From NCBI RefSeq assembly GCF_000002235.5, contig NW_022145605.1, positions 32,983,774 to 33,047,773 on the forward strand: a DNA stretch of 64,000 bases, written 5' to 3'. This document shows, one piece after another, positions 31,051 through 44,300 of the stretch. Position 1 is the first letter of the stretch, and the number at the start of each line of letters is the position of its first letter. This DNA is from Strongylocentrotus purpuratus (Eukaryota; Echinodermata; Echinoidea; Camarodonta; Strongylocentrotidae). Below the pieces are notes generated by a model. That model saw only the letters and a list, made by a program, of their open reading frames with translations, searched no databases and had not been told where the DNA came from. The position numbers and the translations under genes were made by a program.

Positions 31051-31092
31051 TTATCAACACCGGTCACTTCTTAAATTTCCCATTTCTAGTTA

Positions 31093-31355
31093 TCAAGGAA
31101 ATTTACGGTTCATAATAGGAACACCCTTCCTCCTCTTGGAAGGCACTATATAGTGCTCATGGTCTCGGGTACTGTAGTTGAGATCACAGACGCCATCTTT
31201 GAAATTGAATGAGACGCAGAAGTCCTCCTTCAAGCACTCAGCAGCACAGCGGGTCTTGGACTTCTTGTGGACCGTCTTCTGCGTGAACCCTCGGAGACAG
31301 CGGTTAGAGAGCGGTGATGCGGTGTATGTGCTGGATCGTGTGACGGCGGCTGGAG
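31093..31355 (-). CDS. PAN/Apple-domain exon
   Basis: An extracellular PAN/Apple fold binds proteins or sugars. After a TTCATACAG acceptor (phase 1), the frame reads APAAVTRSSTYTASPLSN, then RCLRGFTQKTVHKKSKTRCA with AECLKEDFCVSFNFKDGVCD, then LNYSTRDHEHY, ending at TGA 31093. The Cys pattern and the C-x-SF-x-F...C-x-LN core are diagnostic of PAN. It may be a terminal exon, or splicing could leave at AACC/GTAAAT shortly before the stop, in phase 1. The hydrophobic MVVYLFILIFGF stretch upstream in the same frame is on the intron side of the acceptor. The parent gene is not resolved. It lies on the opposite strand to the neighbouring receptor gene. Confidence 0.6.
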
Positions 31356-31549
31356 CTGTATGAATACATAAAAGTATACCTTTCACAAAAGAGTAAGCAT
31401 TCTGAAAACCGAAAATTAAAATAAACAAATAAACAACCACCTTTCCCCAAAACCCACATAGAAATAATAATTTGTGTCAATGAAATTCGATATATCTACG
31501 CGTGAATTCAACGCGATTTTGAAGTTAATCAGTCTGATCTACCATGCAC

Positions 31550-31975
31550 AGGCGCGTACACAGGGGGGGGGGGGGGGGGGGGGGGGGGGGTTTGGGGGGT
31601 TAAACCCCCCCTTTGGTAAATTTTTGTGTGTAAACCCCCCTAAATTTCCCTTAAACCCCCCCTTTTGGATTTTTTTTTCCCATGGCCGACCTCAAAAAGA
31701 TGACCTTACCCCCCCCCCCCAACGGAGCAAAATGTCAAATTTTCAAATTTCGATACCAAAAAAAAAAAAAAGTGTCCTCTTACCCCCCCCCCCACTGAGC
31801 GACTTTCCGGTTGGCTGAGTCGTTGCGATTTTTTTTGTCCGCTTACCCCCCCCCCCCCCCCCCCCCACTGAGCGACTTTTCGGCCGGCGCGATTTTCAAA
31901 TTTTCGGGAGCAAAATATATTGGGCCAGATTTTAAAAAAAAAACCTTGAAAAAATCCTGCGTACGCCCCTGATCC
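31550..31975. repeat. G/C-run interspersed repeat with GGCGTACGCAGGATTTTTT end
   Basis: Begins CAGGCGCGTACACAGGGGG with a G-run to 31590. It then has repeated 'TAAACCCCCCTTT' and 'CCCCCACTGAGCGACTTT' motifs, a C-run at about 31845-31866, and ends AAAAAATCCTGCGTACGCCCCTGA. Looks like an interspersed repeat with a conserved CAGGGGCGTACGCAGG end. Confidence 0.6.
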
Positions 31976-32081
31976 TCACTATAATCGTTATCAATATAAT
32001 CGTTATTGTTATTATGATAATTGTCATTATAATTATCATTATCATTAACGTTATACCTGTAACCTCTCTCAATCAATTCAG

Positions 32082-32336
32082 AGTCTTCATTGACCTGTGA
32101 GTTGTACATCAATGGGGAGTCGGAGCAATTCAACTGCCAGCCCCTCGAGAGGTGTCTGTCCTCGGTGAAACATGGTCTTACCCTGGCTTCGCAACTAGGA
32201 CCTGACACCGGTCTGGATGAGGTGGGACTATGGAGACGGCCGCTGGACCAAAGCGAGGTGATATCACTGTATCAGCAACCCACCGATCTCCCGGCAAACT
32301 TCACGAAGATTCCGCTATGGGTCGTACCGTTAAAAG
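32082..32336 (+). CDS. Receptor exon: C-terminal half of a LamG/pentraxin-like domain
   Basis: Reads SSLTCELYINGESEQFNCQP ... LTLASQLGPDTGLDEVG, then LWRRPLDQSEVISLYQQPTD. The 'G-LDEV-LW-R-L...E-I-LYQ' ending is the last strand and helix of concanavalin A-like LamG/pentraxin domains. It probably binds an extracellular ligand. The first half of the fold must be encoded upstream. Confidence 0.8.
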
Positions 32337-35300
32337 GTGAGTTGTTAAAGGTAGGCTTTACTACTTCAGCAAGAAGGGATTAGACCGCCCAGCGAGCCAG
32401 CGAGGTCACTGTGACAGGTGGCTATCTCATTAACTCAGCTCTCATTTAACATAAGAAAAAGAGGATCATGGGGGACCAACAGGCACCGATTGGGGAAGTT
32501 TTCTATATAGAGGGAGCAAGTAGCTACAAGTAGGACAGTGTGCCTTTAAATAATGAACATGAAAATGATGATAGATGATGCTAACAAAAATGATGATGAC
32601 TATGACGATAATAATACTAATACTACTACTACTACTACTAATAATAATGATAGCAGTAATAATAAGGCTACTACTACCTCTACACCTAATACTACTAGTA
32701 CTGCTGTATCTACTTTAATTAATAACAGTGATAATAATGATATTTAACATAACAACATCACAAATGTTCATGATGATTGTGATAATAATATTTATGACAG
32801 TCATGGTGGTAGTAGCAGTATTTGTAGTAGTATTGGTAGTAGTAGTAGTATTATAATCATCATCACCACCACCATCATTATTTGTATTTTTATTATCATC
32901 CTCGTAATCACCAGTAGCAATGGAGGTTGAATATTAATGAATTATTCTTCATATCTTTTAAGAAGCTTTATGGACAATAATTTAATCAACAGGCTACGAT
33001 ATATCCGAGATGTATAACATAACACTTTTCTTAACATGTTTAACATTATTTGTTTCGATGTCTACAAGCTTCATATTCCTTAAATGTTTTTTCATCTTAT
33101 AATTGCAGAGAGAACACGGAATTGTCCTTGTGAAGAGGCGACGGCAATGGTAAGACAATTCAGCGAAGATCATTTTTTGATTTGATTTGATTTGATTTTC
33201 TTCTGCATTCATGTAAGGATACAGTTTTTCGATAACAATAATAATATTAAGTACAATCAATATTTTTCTGACAATGAATCATAAATAGGCAAATTCATAT
33301 ACATAAAAATTGTTATTTTAAAAACGAAAGGATAAACTGTCATAAATATTAAATTTCCTCAAACATTATAAAACATTATAAAATTATTTGAGGAAAAAGG
33401 ACTGTCATTGTAAGCAGATTGCTTGATAATACGACAGCCCCAGACAAAACTCATGTAATATATTAACACATTTATTAAGCAGAAACGGATAGGTAATTGA
33501 AAATACACATTTTGATGATGGTGATATTGACAATGCAGATGAGGATGATGAAGATGATGATGATGATGATGATGATATTGATGGTGATGATGACGGTGAT
33601 GAAAATAATTGAAATGAATGAAGAGATGACATGATAAAGAAGGAAGAGTTGACACAGAAATTCTACCTTGAGTATTCTGAAAATAATATCGTTTTAACTT
33701 TGGCCTTAAATGAGTAAAGGGCGCAACATGGTTTAATAAATTCTGGGTGAGAGTTCTATAGGTCAAAAATTAATTTTTGGTGATACTGGATCCCTTTTTA
33801 AACAAAAACACGACTGGAGGATTTTTCTTACCTTTTCAGGACCTCGTGGAGCAGATACAAGACGAAGAAGCGGTCGCTTCAACGGATTTGATACAGATAA
33901 CGGAAGTGTTGTCATCGGTTGTCAACTCGACTGATTTCACTCTGTTTACAGACACTAAACAAAAACACGAAGTTATTCAGGTATATCAACTTTTTTTGGT
34001 ATACTATTAAATTCATGGGAATCTTTGTGAGTCCTGGCACTTTTTTTAGTGCACGTAGATTTTTTAAATGTGTGTTCCTTTTTAAAACCATCCGTTGATA
34101 CTTCAGCACTTTGACTCAAACCGGGTTACCATTTATACACCATCGGTGGAATAAACTTACAACGGAAGAAGAAGAAGAGGAGGAGGAGGAGGAGGAGGAG
34201 GAAGAGGAGTGACGAAGCTATTTTGTTGTAGTAATTGTGGTGATTTAAGTGCAGTCTCTTTAAGTTATTACATTATCGTTATTAGAGCACGGAAAAACCC
34301 AACCCCATCTCTAAGAATGCTAAGGCTCCTTTCATGTAACATGTAACGGGATGTAACATCGAGAAAGTGGGCGATTGAAATAAGTCATCATCCAGTCACT
34401 ACTAATCGGTTATGTGTAGAACTTACTCCTACATCTGATCTCTGTTTCTTTCAGCAACAGATAACAAGATATCCACTTCGATCGTCATCAGCCTTCCTTG
34501 TTCATTCCAAAATCCCGAAAACAGTCTGACTAGTGACTAAATATCCTTCCAATCCGTTGCCCCAGTCATATTGAACAAACTCCCTGCATTTGACTTGAAT
34601 TCATCAAACAACATATGAAAACACACCTCTACAATTCTTAATTTGTCCTTAAACTAAGGGGGTAGCGCTTTTTATTCTCTGCAAACGGCGCTATACGAAT
34701 CCAGTTATTATTATTGATTATTATTTTGAAAGAGTGGTCCCTCTCGGCCCTTTTGAATCGTGAATTAATAATATTTCAGGTTTTAAAGTGTAAATAAAAA
34801 AATGTATACAAACAGCTTTTAATTCTATTTTCCTTTTCTTCATTCCTGGGCAGAGCTCTTTGGATACGATTTCTACGGTCATCCAAATCAGTGTCAGGAA
34901 GGTAAGCAAACACAGGAACAGTAGGAGGGGTATGATGGGGAAAATGGGAGGTGACTGGGGGAGGAAGGGGGGGGGGGGGCGGAGGGCCACATATTAGTGC
35001 GACAACCCTTACCCATTTTGTCGACTAATCAATAATCCTTAATCGCAACACTCGTAACTGTGAAGACAATGGTAGCCTTATCGCCAAAGAAAAATATTTC
35101 TTGTTTGTGGATTAATGTCTTGCCAAATGACGTTGGAACTGGGCTGGGACTCGAACCCTCAAGTCTTGGATCGAGAGTCAAGCGAGTTAACCACTATACC
35201 ACGCCACCTCCACATAGTGTTCCTTATTTTTTATTATCATCCTTCTGTCCGTAAGCTTATTAAATCACCTCTCGTTTTATCTGTTTCCCTAGGCCGAGGA

Positions 35301-38300
35301 GTCAATGGACAACGCGGTTGATTTTCTGCAGGTGGGACACAACATTCTGGGTTCTCTTGAAGCCATGCAGAATGCACTACTTGGTGACGTCACAATATCC
35401 GATAAATTCACCTCCGACGAGATCGGTAGGGACAAAAAAAGGGCCGGTGCCATTGGACCAATAATGATTATGATAAGACTATACTGCAATTCACATTTTC
35501 GGGAAGAAATTGAAGATTGATTTTATGGGTATCCTCTATGAATAATTATTAATAATGGTAATAATAACAATAATGATAATAATAATAATAATATTAATAA
35601 TGGTAATAATAACAATAATGATAATAATAGTAATATTAAATATTAATAATAGTAATGATAATAATGCTTTGCACAGCAAAACCTAATTTCAATTCTTTGT
35701 TATGACAATAATAATGTCTTTGTGATTATGTAAATTTGATTTGTAGTATTGTATCTTTGAATGTAACCATGTATATATAATCAATAAATCCTCTGATGAG
35801 GCAAAGAAAAAAAAGTAATGACAATAATAATAATAATAATAATAATAACATTAGTAGTTGTTGTCGAAGTAATACAAGTTATTGAAGTGATAGCAGTGGT
35901 AGAAGTAGTGATAATAATAATAACCACGATGCTGATGATAATAACAATATCAATGGTAATAATAAGAATAACAACACTAATAATAATATATGTCAAGTTT
36001 ATCCAAGGTAGCCTCATCACTAGTAGCGTTCTCCCTGAGGACCCTGCAATCATATTCTTACCCCGGCTTTAGCCGACTTGCACTATTTACATGCACAAGT
36101 TGATAAAAGGTCACGGTAAATGTTATTCGGAGCACAAATGAATAGTAGAAGACAGACTTTATAATGGGTAGCCGGTAGGATGCGAACATTGTGAGCGTCT
36201 GTTATATGGCGCCTGACTAGAATGTTCCCAGGGAGTGGAGAGTATGCATACATTGTCTTGAGTGCGGACAAGTCTGAATTTGATGACTGCACCCATTGTT
36301 GTTTGTTCATAATGCCACTGCTATAGTGAGCGATTTCCTTTTTTTGCACACCTGCGCCGTGAGCATTTTATTTTCATTTGAATTTGGCGCCTTTCAAATT
36401 TCATATACATAATCTGCTTAAGAGACATCGTCGATGCAATAATAAGCGCTTTATAATTCTAGAATTGTGTGAATATTATTTACCTGACAGAAATCATAAC
36501 GGCTCCAACGGAAACAGGAGCTGACTTCATTTATCGTAGCGATGAGACAGGTATTGGGGACGATGGAACAACTGTCCGAATCTCATCAAAAAACTTAAAA
36601 CAAGGTAACAAGATTAATCTATCTAAACTACATTTTCTCTACTCCAATAAAACACTTAAAGATAGATTTGACTTCTGGTCATGCGAGTGAAAGTAACTGT
36701 GTGGAAGCCATTGGAAATGGTTGATTGTGTAGCAGATACAAATTGGTTTATACTGTGCGGCTTGCAATCATCAGTTTGATATTATGGCATGATCTGGCAT
36801 GAGTGTTTGGTCCAAACACATGAGCTATTATTTCCCCCTATTCTGGAACATAGTCTTCTCTGCCATACTTATTGCCCGTTGCACACTGTGCGTCATCTCG
36901 ATTGCCTTGTAATTACCTGCGCCACGCTGGTCTAGAAAGGTAGTTTTTGCACATACGCCCGTAATTCCAATAAATGCTTGTGTCATGTATACAGCATTAA
37001 TTTTGAACATCACTCTCTCTCATGGCGTGCCGAAACGGCGTTAATTGCTGACGCAGTCCTACGTTACGGAAATGATGTCAGTGAACTAAAGATATATGTC
37101 TAAAGATTTGCTTTCAAACACTTTAAATGTTTAATTATTTATTGAACGATTAGTTGATTAGTCAATAAATGAATGAATTGATTCAATGTTTGAAACACGG
37201 TGAAAATATAACGGTAGGCTATCATTACCAAGGATTTTTGATTAAAAGACAACAAAATTATGTCGTGTTTTTTTACAGCAAGCTCTCTGTGGCACTGAAT
37301 GGAACAACCCTGATAATTTGTTTGAAAAAAAAAAATAAATGAATAAATAAATAGATAAATCTGTTGATAGGACTGTCACCACGGAGAAAGGAAAGGTAGA
37401 ATTATAGTTTATAATCATTCATGACTGATCCCTTGTTATATTGGTCGTGAACTTTCAAGCTTAGGCTATAATATTTCCTTCTCGTTGTTCATCCTTACAA
37501 TCACATTCCTTTTCTTCTTTGGACCTTTTACACATTTTAGGATCTCGAGTCAGTATAGCGCTCTTGAAGGGATCTACTGCGTCGTTTCTACCCCAGACAC
37601 TAACTCAGAAGAATAAGTAAGTAGCGAGCATCAAAATAATCGAAATAGACAATTTCTATGAGATTTTGTAAATATCAAGAAATTAAACGAAATAATGAGT
37701 CTTTCATGGATTCAGTGGAAGATGGGAAAACCCATACACTCCCGATTAAATTATAGATATTAAAATATCTGTAAATGGTATAAAATTTGCTACGGTATTC
37801 TACAGCAACTATTTGCCCGCTTCATTATCTGGTTTAAATATCCATGTATTCTACTGGGCTGTTTTTGTCTCCAGCTCTGGTGTGTTTTTATTTCCTATTT
37901 CCTTGGTCATGCATATGCATTACTCTGTTTAAATTATTCATATTTATGTCTGGTGACGTATGGATCACTTTCATAATGAGGACTCTGTAGTTTGGTGACT
38001 ACAAGAGACATCTATACACAGTTTAGTTTGGCTATCTTACTTCGGTTGGTTACATGGCGTCTATTCTTTTGTTTTGTGTTTGCCAAACAAACCAATATTC
38101 GCCATATTGTGCCCAACTTGAACCGGGTTCGGCCAATCTCTCCTGATCAATGATTCTGCCTGGCGACTACCGTTGGTGTGTAGGCGTCTCTGGACGTTAC
38201 ACAGTAAAAACGCTGCTTAAAAAAGTGATGTTCACTTACAGTTGTACACTATCTTAAACAACAGTTGAACAAATTGTAAAAAATGTTGCTCGAAACGAAA

Positions 38301-41300
38301 ATAATTTTGTTAAACATTCGCTGTTTAAAATTTAATGACTGGTATATTTACTATACGAGAGCTTTTAGACAGTGTTGTTTACATATGACGTCATGTGTCA
38401 CGTGCCAGTAAAGTGCGCGTTGGCTAAAAATTTTGTTTCACATCATGGCCGACCAAGCTGTAGAGGTGTCGTGGATGAGTGGAAACGTCGCATGACTGTC
38501 GATCACAATGTCCACGGTTCGAGTCCCGCCGCGGCACTAATTTCCTTTGGCAGCATAGCATAGCCGGGTAATGTTGGAGCGCCTTGAGGACCTTGCAAGG
38601 TCGATAAGTGGGCTATATAAGAATCCAATATTATTATTTTTATTTAACAACATCTCCTTTTTAAACAAATTTCTTTAAAACAACCCAGTTGGTGTAAACA
38701 ACCCCAACTGAACAACAGCTCCTTTTTAAACAACTTTCTTTAAACAACCCCCACTGAACAACAGCTCCTTTTTAAACAACCGTCTTTAAACAACACCGGT
38801 TGTTTAAATTGTGATTTTAAACAAGTTATTCAAAATGTTGATCAACTAAGTGTTTAAACTTTAAACAACTCGAGTTGCTTAACATTTTAAACAACTCTTA
38901 GATCAGGTCACCCGTTAATCCAAAGTTGTTTAAACTTTTAAACAACATGTTCACTAAAATTTTAACTGTGTAATAGTTCTTTGTTGTTGATATGAGCATC
39001 ATCAGTCAGAGGCCAACATAAATATCTGGGAAATACCATTCCTGGATTAATCAATCACCATGTATTTGTTTTACTGGTTGTATTGTAACCCGAGACCCCA
39101 ATAAAATAGTCACACCACAATAATAAAGTACCTCAAATCAGCAAACTGCTATCAATTGTTTTCTTTCTAGGACGTCGATAAAAAGCAATGTGACGTCACA
39201 TGTGCTCAATCTTCAAACTACTGGGTTCGATGTGACGTCACTGGAGGAGAATATCACTTTCACCATACCTCATTATCCGGATGTTCGTAACTTCGCATCA
39301 TGTCTTTTTAATTATTGTGTTAATATGAACAAGGAAAATCAGCCTTAGGTGCGGTGCCTTTGTTTCATCTAAAATATGTTCCTTACACAAGTAACATTTT
39401 ACAAACCAAAAATCATTTTGTCGAAAATAGTTGGAAATAGAACCTCCCTTTATTATTTACTATATTTACTTGTAATTTTGCAGGTCTAATATTATTTTAA
39501 TTCAATATGCTAATATGCTTTGTTTGCTATTTAATGATGAAAAATAAATGTATTACCCATCATTTATGAATCTCACAAAAATGTGTTATTTATGTTGTAC
39601 AGTATGTACGGTAATTATATTTCAAACAGGGCGACAGGTCGACAGACTTCAGTCGTTCTATAATACCCGTTTTTTGACGATTAAACCGTCGTGTTATCTT
39701 TTTATTTGCAGACGACCAAGCCCGAGAATGCATCGTTCGTATGTTCATTCTACGACCCTGCCTTGTAAGTAAAGAATATTCAGATAATTATAGCGTTTGC
39801 TTAAAGATAAACTCCAGTTCTGGTAAAAAAAGAAAATTAATTCTCACAGAATCAAACGAAACTTACACTGAATGTTCAAGATTACAAATACATGACATGT
39901 GCTAAACAATTTTGGAAGAAAATATATACTGGCTGAGTAATGAGCATGGAAAGACAAGGAAATCAAGGTAGTACTAGCCCCGACACCATGTGTGTTGTCC
40001 CATATATAGCTTTCTGTGTAAAGTGCTTGTTACTTTACCAAGACTCGGTCAAATTTATTATGATTTTGGTGACTCCAGAACCTTGCAGTGCACACCAATA
40101 CTTACATGCTACATGATCAACTGTTTCTGATCCTTTCCACACCTTTTCTTTCACAATGCAATCGCATTACCAGTACTAAAGTTTATCTTTAAGACTTTCA
40201 TGCGTCTGTTTGAAACCAGAATGGCGTTAACACATACATGTATACTTTAACACAAAGTCAACGCTTTGAACAGACAATTATTTAAATCAAGTGGCAAAAA
40301 GTGGCGGGAATGTCCATACTGTAGATGAAGATTTTGTAAAACAGAATGTTGATGCAAAGACGATGAAGTATTACCTTACTGCAGTCAAACATATATCGGG
40401 AAGCAGAATGTGGGTTTATACAATACAATATTTACACTTGTATTGCGCTTTTACAAAGTAACCTTTGTTCCAAAGTGCTTTACCTCTGATTCAATAGAAA
40501 ATATGAAACATATTATGTAATTCTTGATTCTGAAAAATAATAAAATGTTGCTGATAAAGACATTGTGGGTAATGAAAAGAAGAACGAGAAGAAGGAGGAC
40601 AATGAGAATGAGAAGAAGATGAAGATGAAGAAGAAGAAGAAGAAGAAGAAGAAGAAGAAGAAGAAGAAGAAGAAGAAGAAGAAAAAGAAGAAGGAAAAGA
40701 AGAAGAGGAAAAAACGACGATGACAACGGAGAAGAAGAAGTAGAAGAAGGAGAAGAAGAAGAGGAAGAAGAAATGGAAGAGCATGACCTAGAAGAAGACC
40801 ATACCATACCATAACCCCTTTTGTTTCATTTGATCGGGCAGGAAGAGCTTTTCAAACGAGGGATGCATCCGGGTACCAAGCCAGAGCAATGACCAATCAA
40901 CAACGTGTTCGTGTAATCACATGACCAGCTTTGCTATTCTCATGGCAGTCACAGATGTATCGGTATGTATAATATGTTATGCAGTCGGTAACTTTGCCAA
41001 AAAGTGAATTTCAAAGGTTACCAATTATCCAGAGGTCCTTTTATTACACAAATCGACCTAACCATCCCTGAGTGCAAAAATACCGATGGCCTAGTCAACA
41101 GAAGCTTCCAAAATGTACCATTCTAGTCCGCCTCTCACTCTCGGCGAATATTTTGAAGAAAAACAAAATCTATAAATCAAATGTTATCAATTTCGAAAGC
41201 CTTGTCCATCAACTTTTGGAACATGCGAACATTACAATGACGTAAACGTAATCCGAAAATGGGTTTTGAAATTGCTCTTAATTTTTTATTTTTCCAACTT

Positions 41301-44300
41301 CTTTTCAATCGTGTTAAAAAGAAGGTTGAGTTCTGGGAAGAGGTGAAAAATGATTTGTGAGCGTTATCATTGTTATAATGCAAGTGTGGATGAACATCAG
41401 ACAAGACATGTTCCCTGAAAAGCATGGCTCTTCAAATGCCTTTATATTCTAAGTATGTCATGTTACATCGTAAAAATCCAGGGTAGGTTTTTTTACACCA
41501 CGTGTTCGTGTAGTCCCATATACATCTTTCTGTGTACAGTGTTAGTAACTTTACCAAGACTTGGCCAAATTTCTTATCATTTTGATGATTCCAGAACTTT
41601 GCAATACACACAAATTCTAATATGCTCGATGATCAACCTTTTCTGGTCGATTCCACACCGTTTCTTTCACAATGCAGTCGCATGACCAGAACTCAACTTT
41701 ATCTTTAAAGCTGGAACGTACATAATCATATATTTTGATTTTTCGAATTTTGATTAAGACTTTCGAAAATACAATTCATGATGAATGTTACATTGATAGT
41801 AGCGCTTAAAAAGTGTCATGATCATTGAAATATAATTTTCGTTCTTTATTATTTTGATATTCCAATTTTCAGATTTCCCGTCGCAATGCGTTTGCTTTGG
41901 ATGTGATCTCCTATATCGGTTGTGGTCTATCAATTATTGCACTCATCTTTTCACTCATTGTCCTTGGCGTTACTAGGTAAGACGCATTGCTCTTCATACA
42001 TGTCATTTTGTAATTTTTGTCCAGAACATGTTCGTTTTTGATAAATAATTGTCGTAACTTGACAAAGGCTTAGAGCCAAAATTCGTCACGTTTTATTGCT
42101 TTCTTGTCATAATTCCATCAACCGACGAAGGAGTGTCCTTTTTTGCTTCTCTTTTCGATATACTATATGTGTATCTATAACGCGAACTCGAATTGAAATT
42201 GGAATCAAGAAAACTAAATTTTTGAAAACTGTGGAAAATCAACTAGTAAATCATGACATTTTGTTCAGGGGGTGTTTCACAAAGATTCTATGTCTTGAAA
42301 ATTATGGCAAGCCATTTGTAGCCTTAAAATGAAATAGATTCAAAGGCGAAAATTCAAGTATTTTAGACTTTTTATAAATTCCACATCAAGAACGTGACAA
42401 TATCTTGATAATAGAAAATATGAATAATTAAATTACAACATTTTATGCCTTTTAAAATAACTTTTTACAAAATATTTCATAGATGCTAACGGCTTTCCAT
42501 AATTGTTAAGTCCAACTTAGAGATAAGTTCAACTTAGGATCTTTGTGAAACACCCCCCCCCCCCGATCTGATATTTCACTTTGATTTTGATTTCAGATTG
42601 AAGACAATTCGTGTTCGGATCCTGATCAATCAGTGTGTCGCCATGTTACTTGCTCAAAGTTTGTTCATCTCTTTGGTCGAAAATGCTTCGAGCAACAAGG
42701 TATGTTTCACCACAAAAAATGAAGAATTTTCATAATCCACCATCAACGAATGATGGACAGAATGTGCGAAAAATGTATTTCCTACATTTTACATTAAAAA
42801 AACATTTATAAACCGGAGTAGCAAAGGCAAAAGTGAAAAAAATAAGCTATATCTCTGGCCGTGATACAATTGAAAAAAAAATGCATTCTCTGTCAACTAT
42901 TTGTGTATTTCAATATTAGCATTTTGAAGTTTGTCGATATCCACATGAACAGATGAACATCTTCTAATCGGTATTTTATGTTTGCATTCGTTGTGGATGG
43001 CATTGATTTTTTTCCCTAAGCGTCGGACCGTGTACGGCCTTTTAAAAATACTATGTCCCTTTTGCAGCCAACCGATCTAATTCTGTAGAACTTTGCAGGA
43101 ATAAAAAAAATGTCATGTATGTCCTGTCTGTGAAATTTAAACATGGCTGTCTGTCTAGTGAACTTTTCAAACAGTTTTCAGAAGGTCCATGAGACCGATA
43201 TTGTCGGTCTAGCCGATTGTTGGTCTCGTAGGCTGTAGCAACCGTAGTAGACCATATTTTGTCAATTTGAACCTACTTCGATTCGAGTATTAATTATTTA
43301 CACATCTTGTTGAACAGGTGGCTTGCAAAGTGGTGGCCGCCCTCCTCCATTTTTTCTTCCTCGCTGTCATCTCCTGGATGTTTGTTCAAGGAGTGTACAT
43401 ATATAGCAAGACCAGCTTGTTACACAAAGGAATCATCCCTCTCAAATACTTCATCATCGTTGGATGGGGTGAGTTCACACTCGTTCTCGGGAATGTCTAC
43501 GTTTGTTTTGCGTGTGTGGGTTACTGAGATATGCGTGTGTGTGTGTGTGTGCGTGCGTTCAAGGAGCCATTTGTGTAGGCCTATACAAAAGCCTGTCTAG
43601 GGCAATGATGTTTCAAAGCCTTCAAGTACCCTATCCCTTTTCAGTGGACGACGTGGGCCCATGTGGCTGTGTGGGTTTGTATGTATGCGCGTGTGCGTGG
43701 GCGAGTGCGTGTGTTTTCATACAATTACACTAAGACATCCATGTTACACAGATTCATCGTCTCGAGTACTTCTTCATCAAAGGATGCGGATGGGAAAGGG
43801 GAGGCTCACATTCGCACTCAGGAATTTCAAGGTTTTTGCGGGTGAGTGGGTTACTGAGTGGGTGTGTGTGCGGAGAATGGTATGTGCGTGCGTTCAAAGG
43901 GGCCATTTGTGTAGGCCTACAAAAGCCTGTCTAGGGCAATGATGTTTCATAGCCTTCAAGTACCCTATCCCTTTTCAGTGGACGACGTGGGCCCATGTGG
44001 CTGTGTGGGTTTGTATGTGTGCGCGTGTGAGAGCGTGTGTGGGATGGGGTTTCAATTTTCCTACAAGTACACTGTAACATTCATGTTCCACAGATCCATT
44101 GTCTCAATTACTTATTCACCAACCAATGTGGGAGGGGGGGGGGGGAGGCTCACATTCGCACTCGGGAATTTCAAGTTTTTTGCGCGCGAATTCAGGATAT
44201 GATTTGGTATTTTCAAGCCAAGTTTCATCGCTTTTACTTTTCTTTTATATCTTCCCTTGTTGTATGACCGAAGCTCCTGTGACAATACCTGTAACCTTCA

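Larger units (their letters stand above)
37617..39170. other. Receptor intron holding a composite repeat
   Basis: No exon seen. The middle (38198-38973) is a repeat element with an inserted SINE, described separately. The flanks are plain AT-rich sequence. Confidence 0.5.

Noticed and set aside
31356..31440. Signal peptide or membrane helix (MVVYLFILIFGF...) of the PAN protein
   Set aside because: It lies on the intron side of a good TTCATACAG acceptor, so it is probably not translated.
35130..35212. tRNA gene
   Set aside because: A and B boxes are good, but the acceptor-stem ends do not pair and a SINE body follows. The same holds at 38465-38533.
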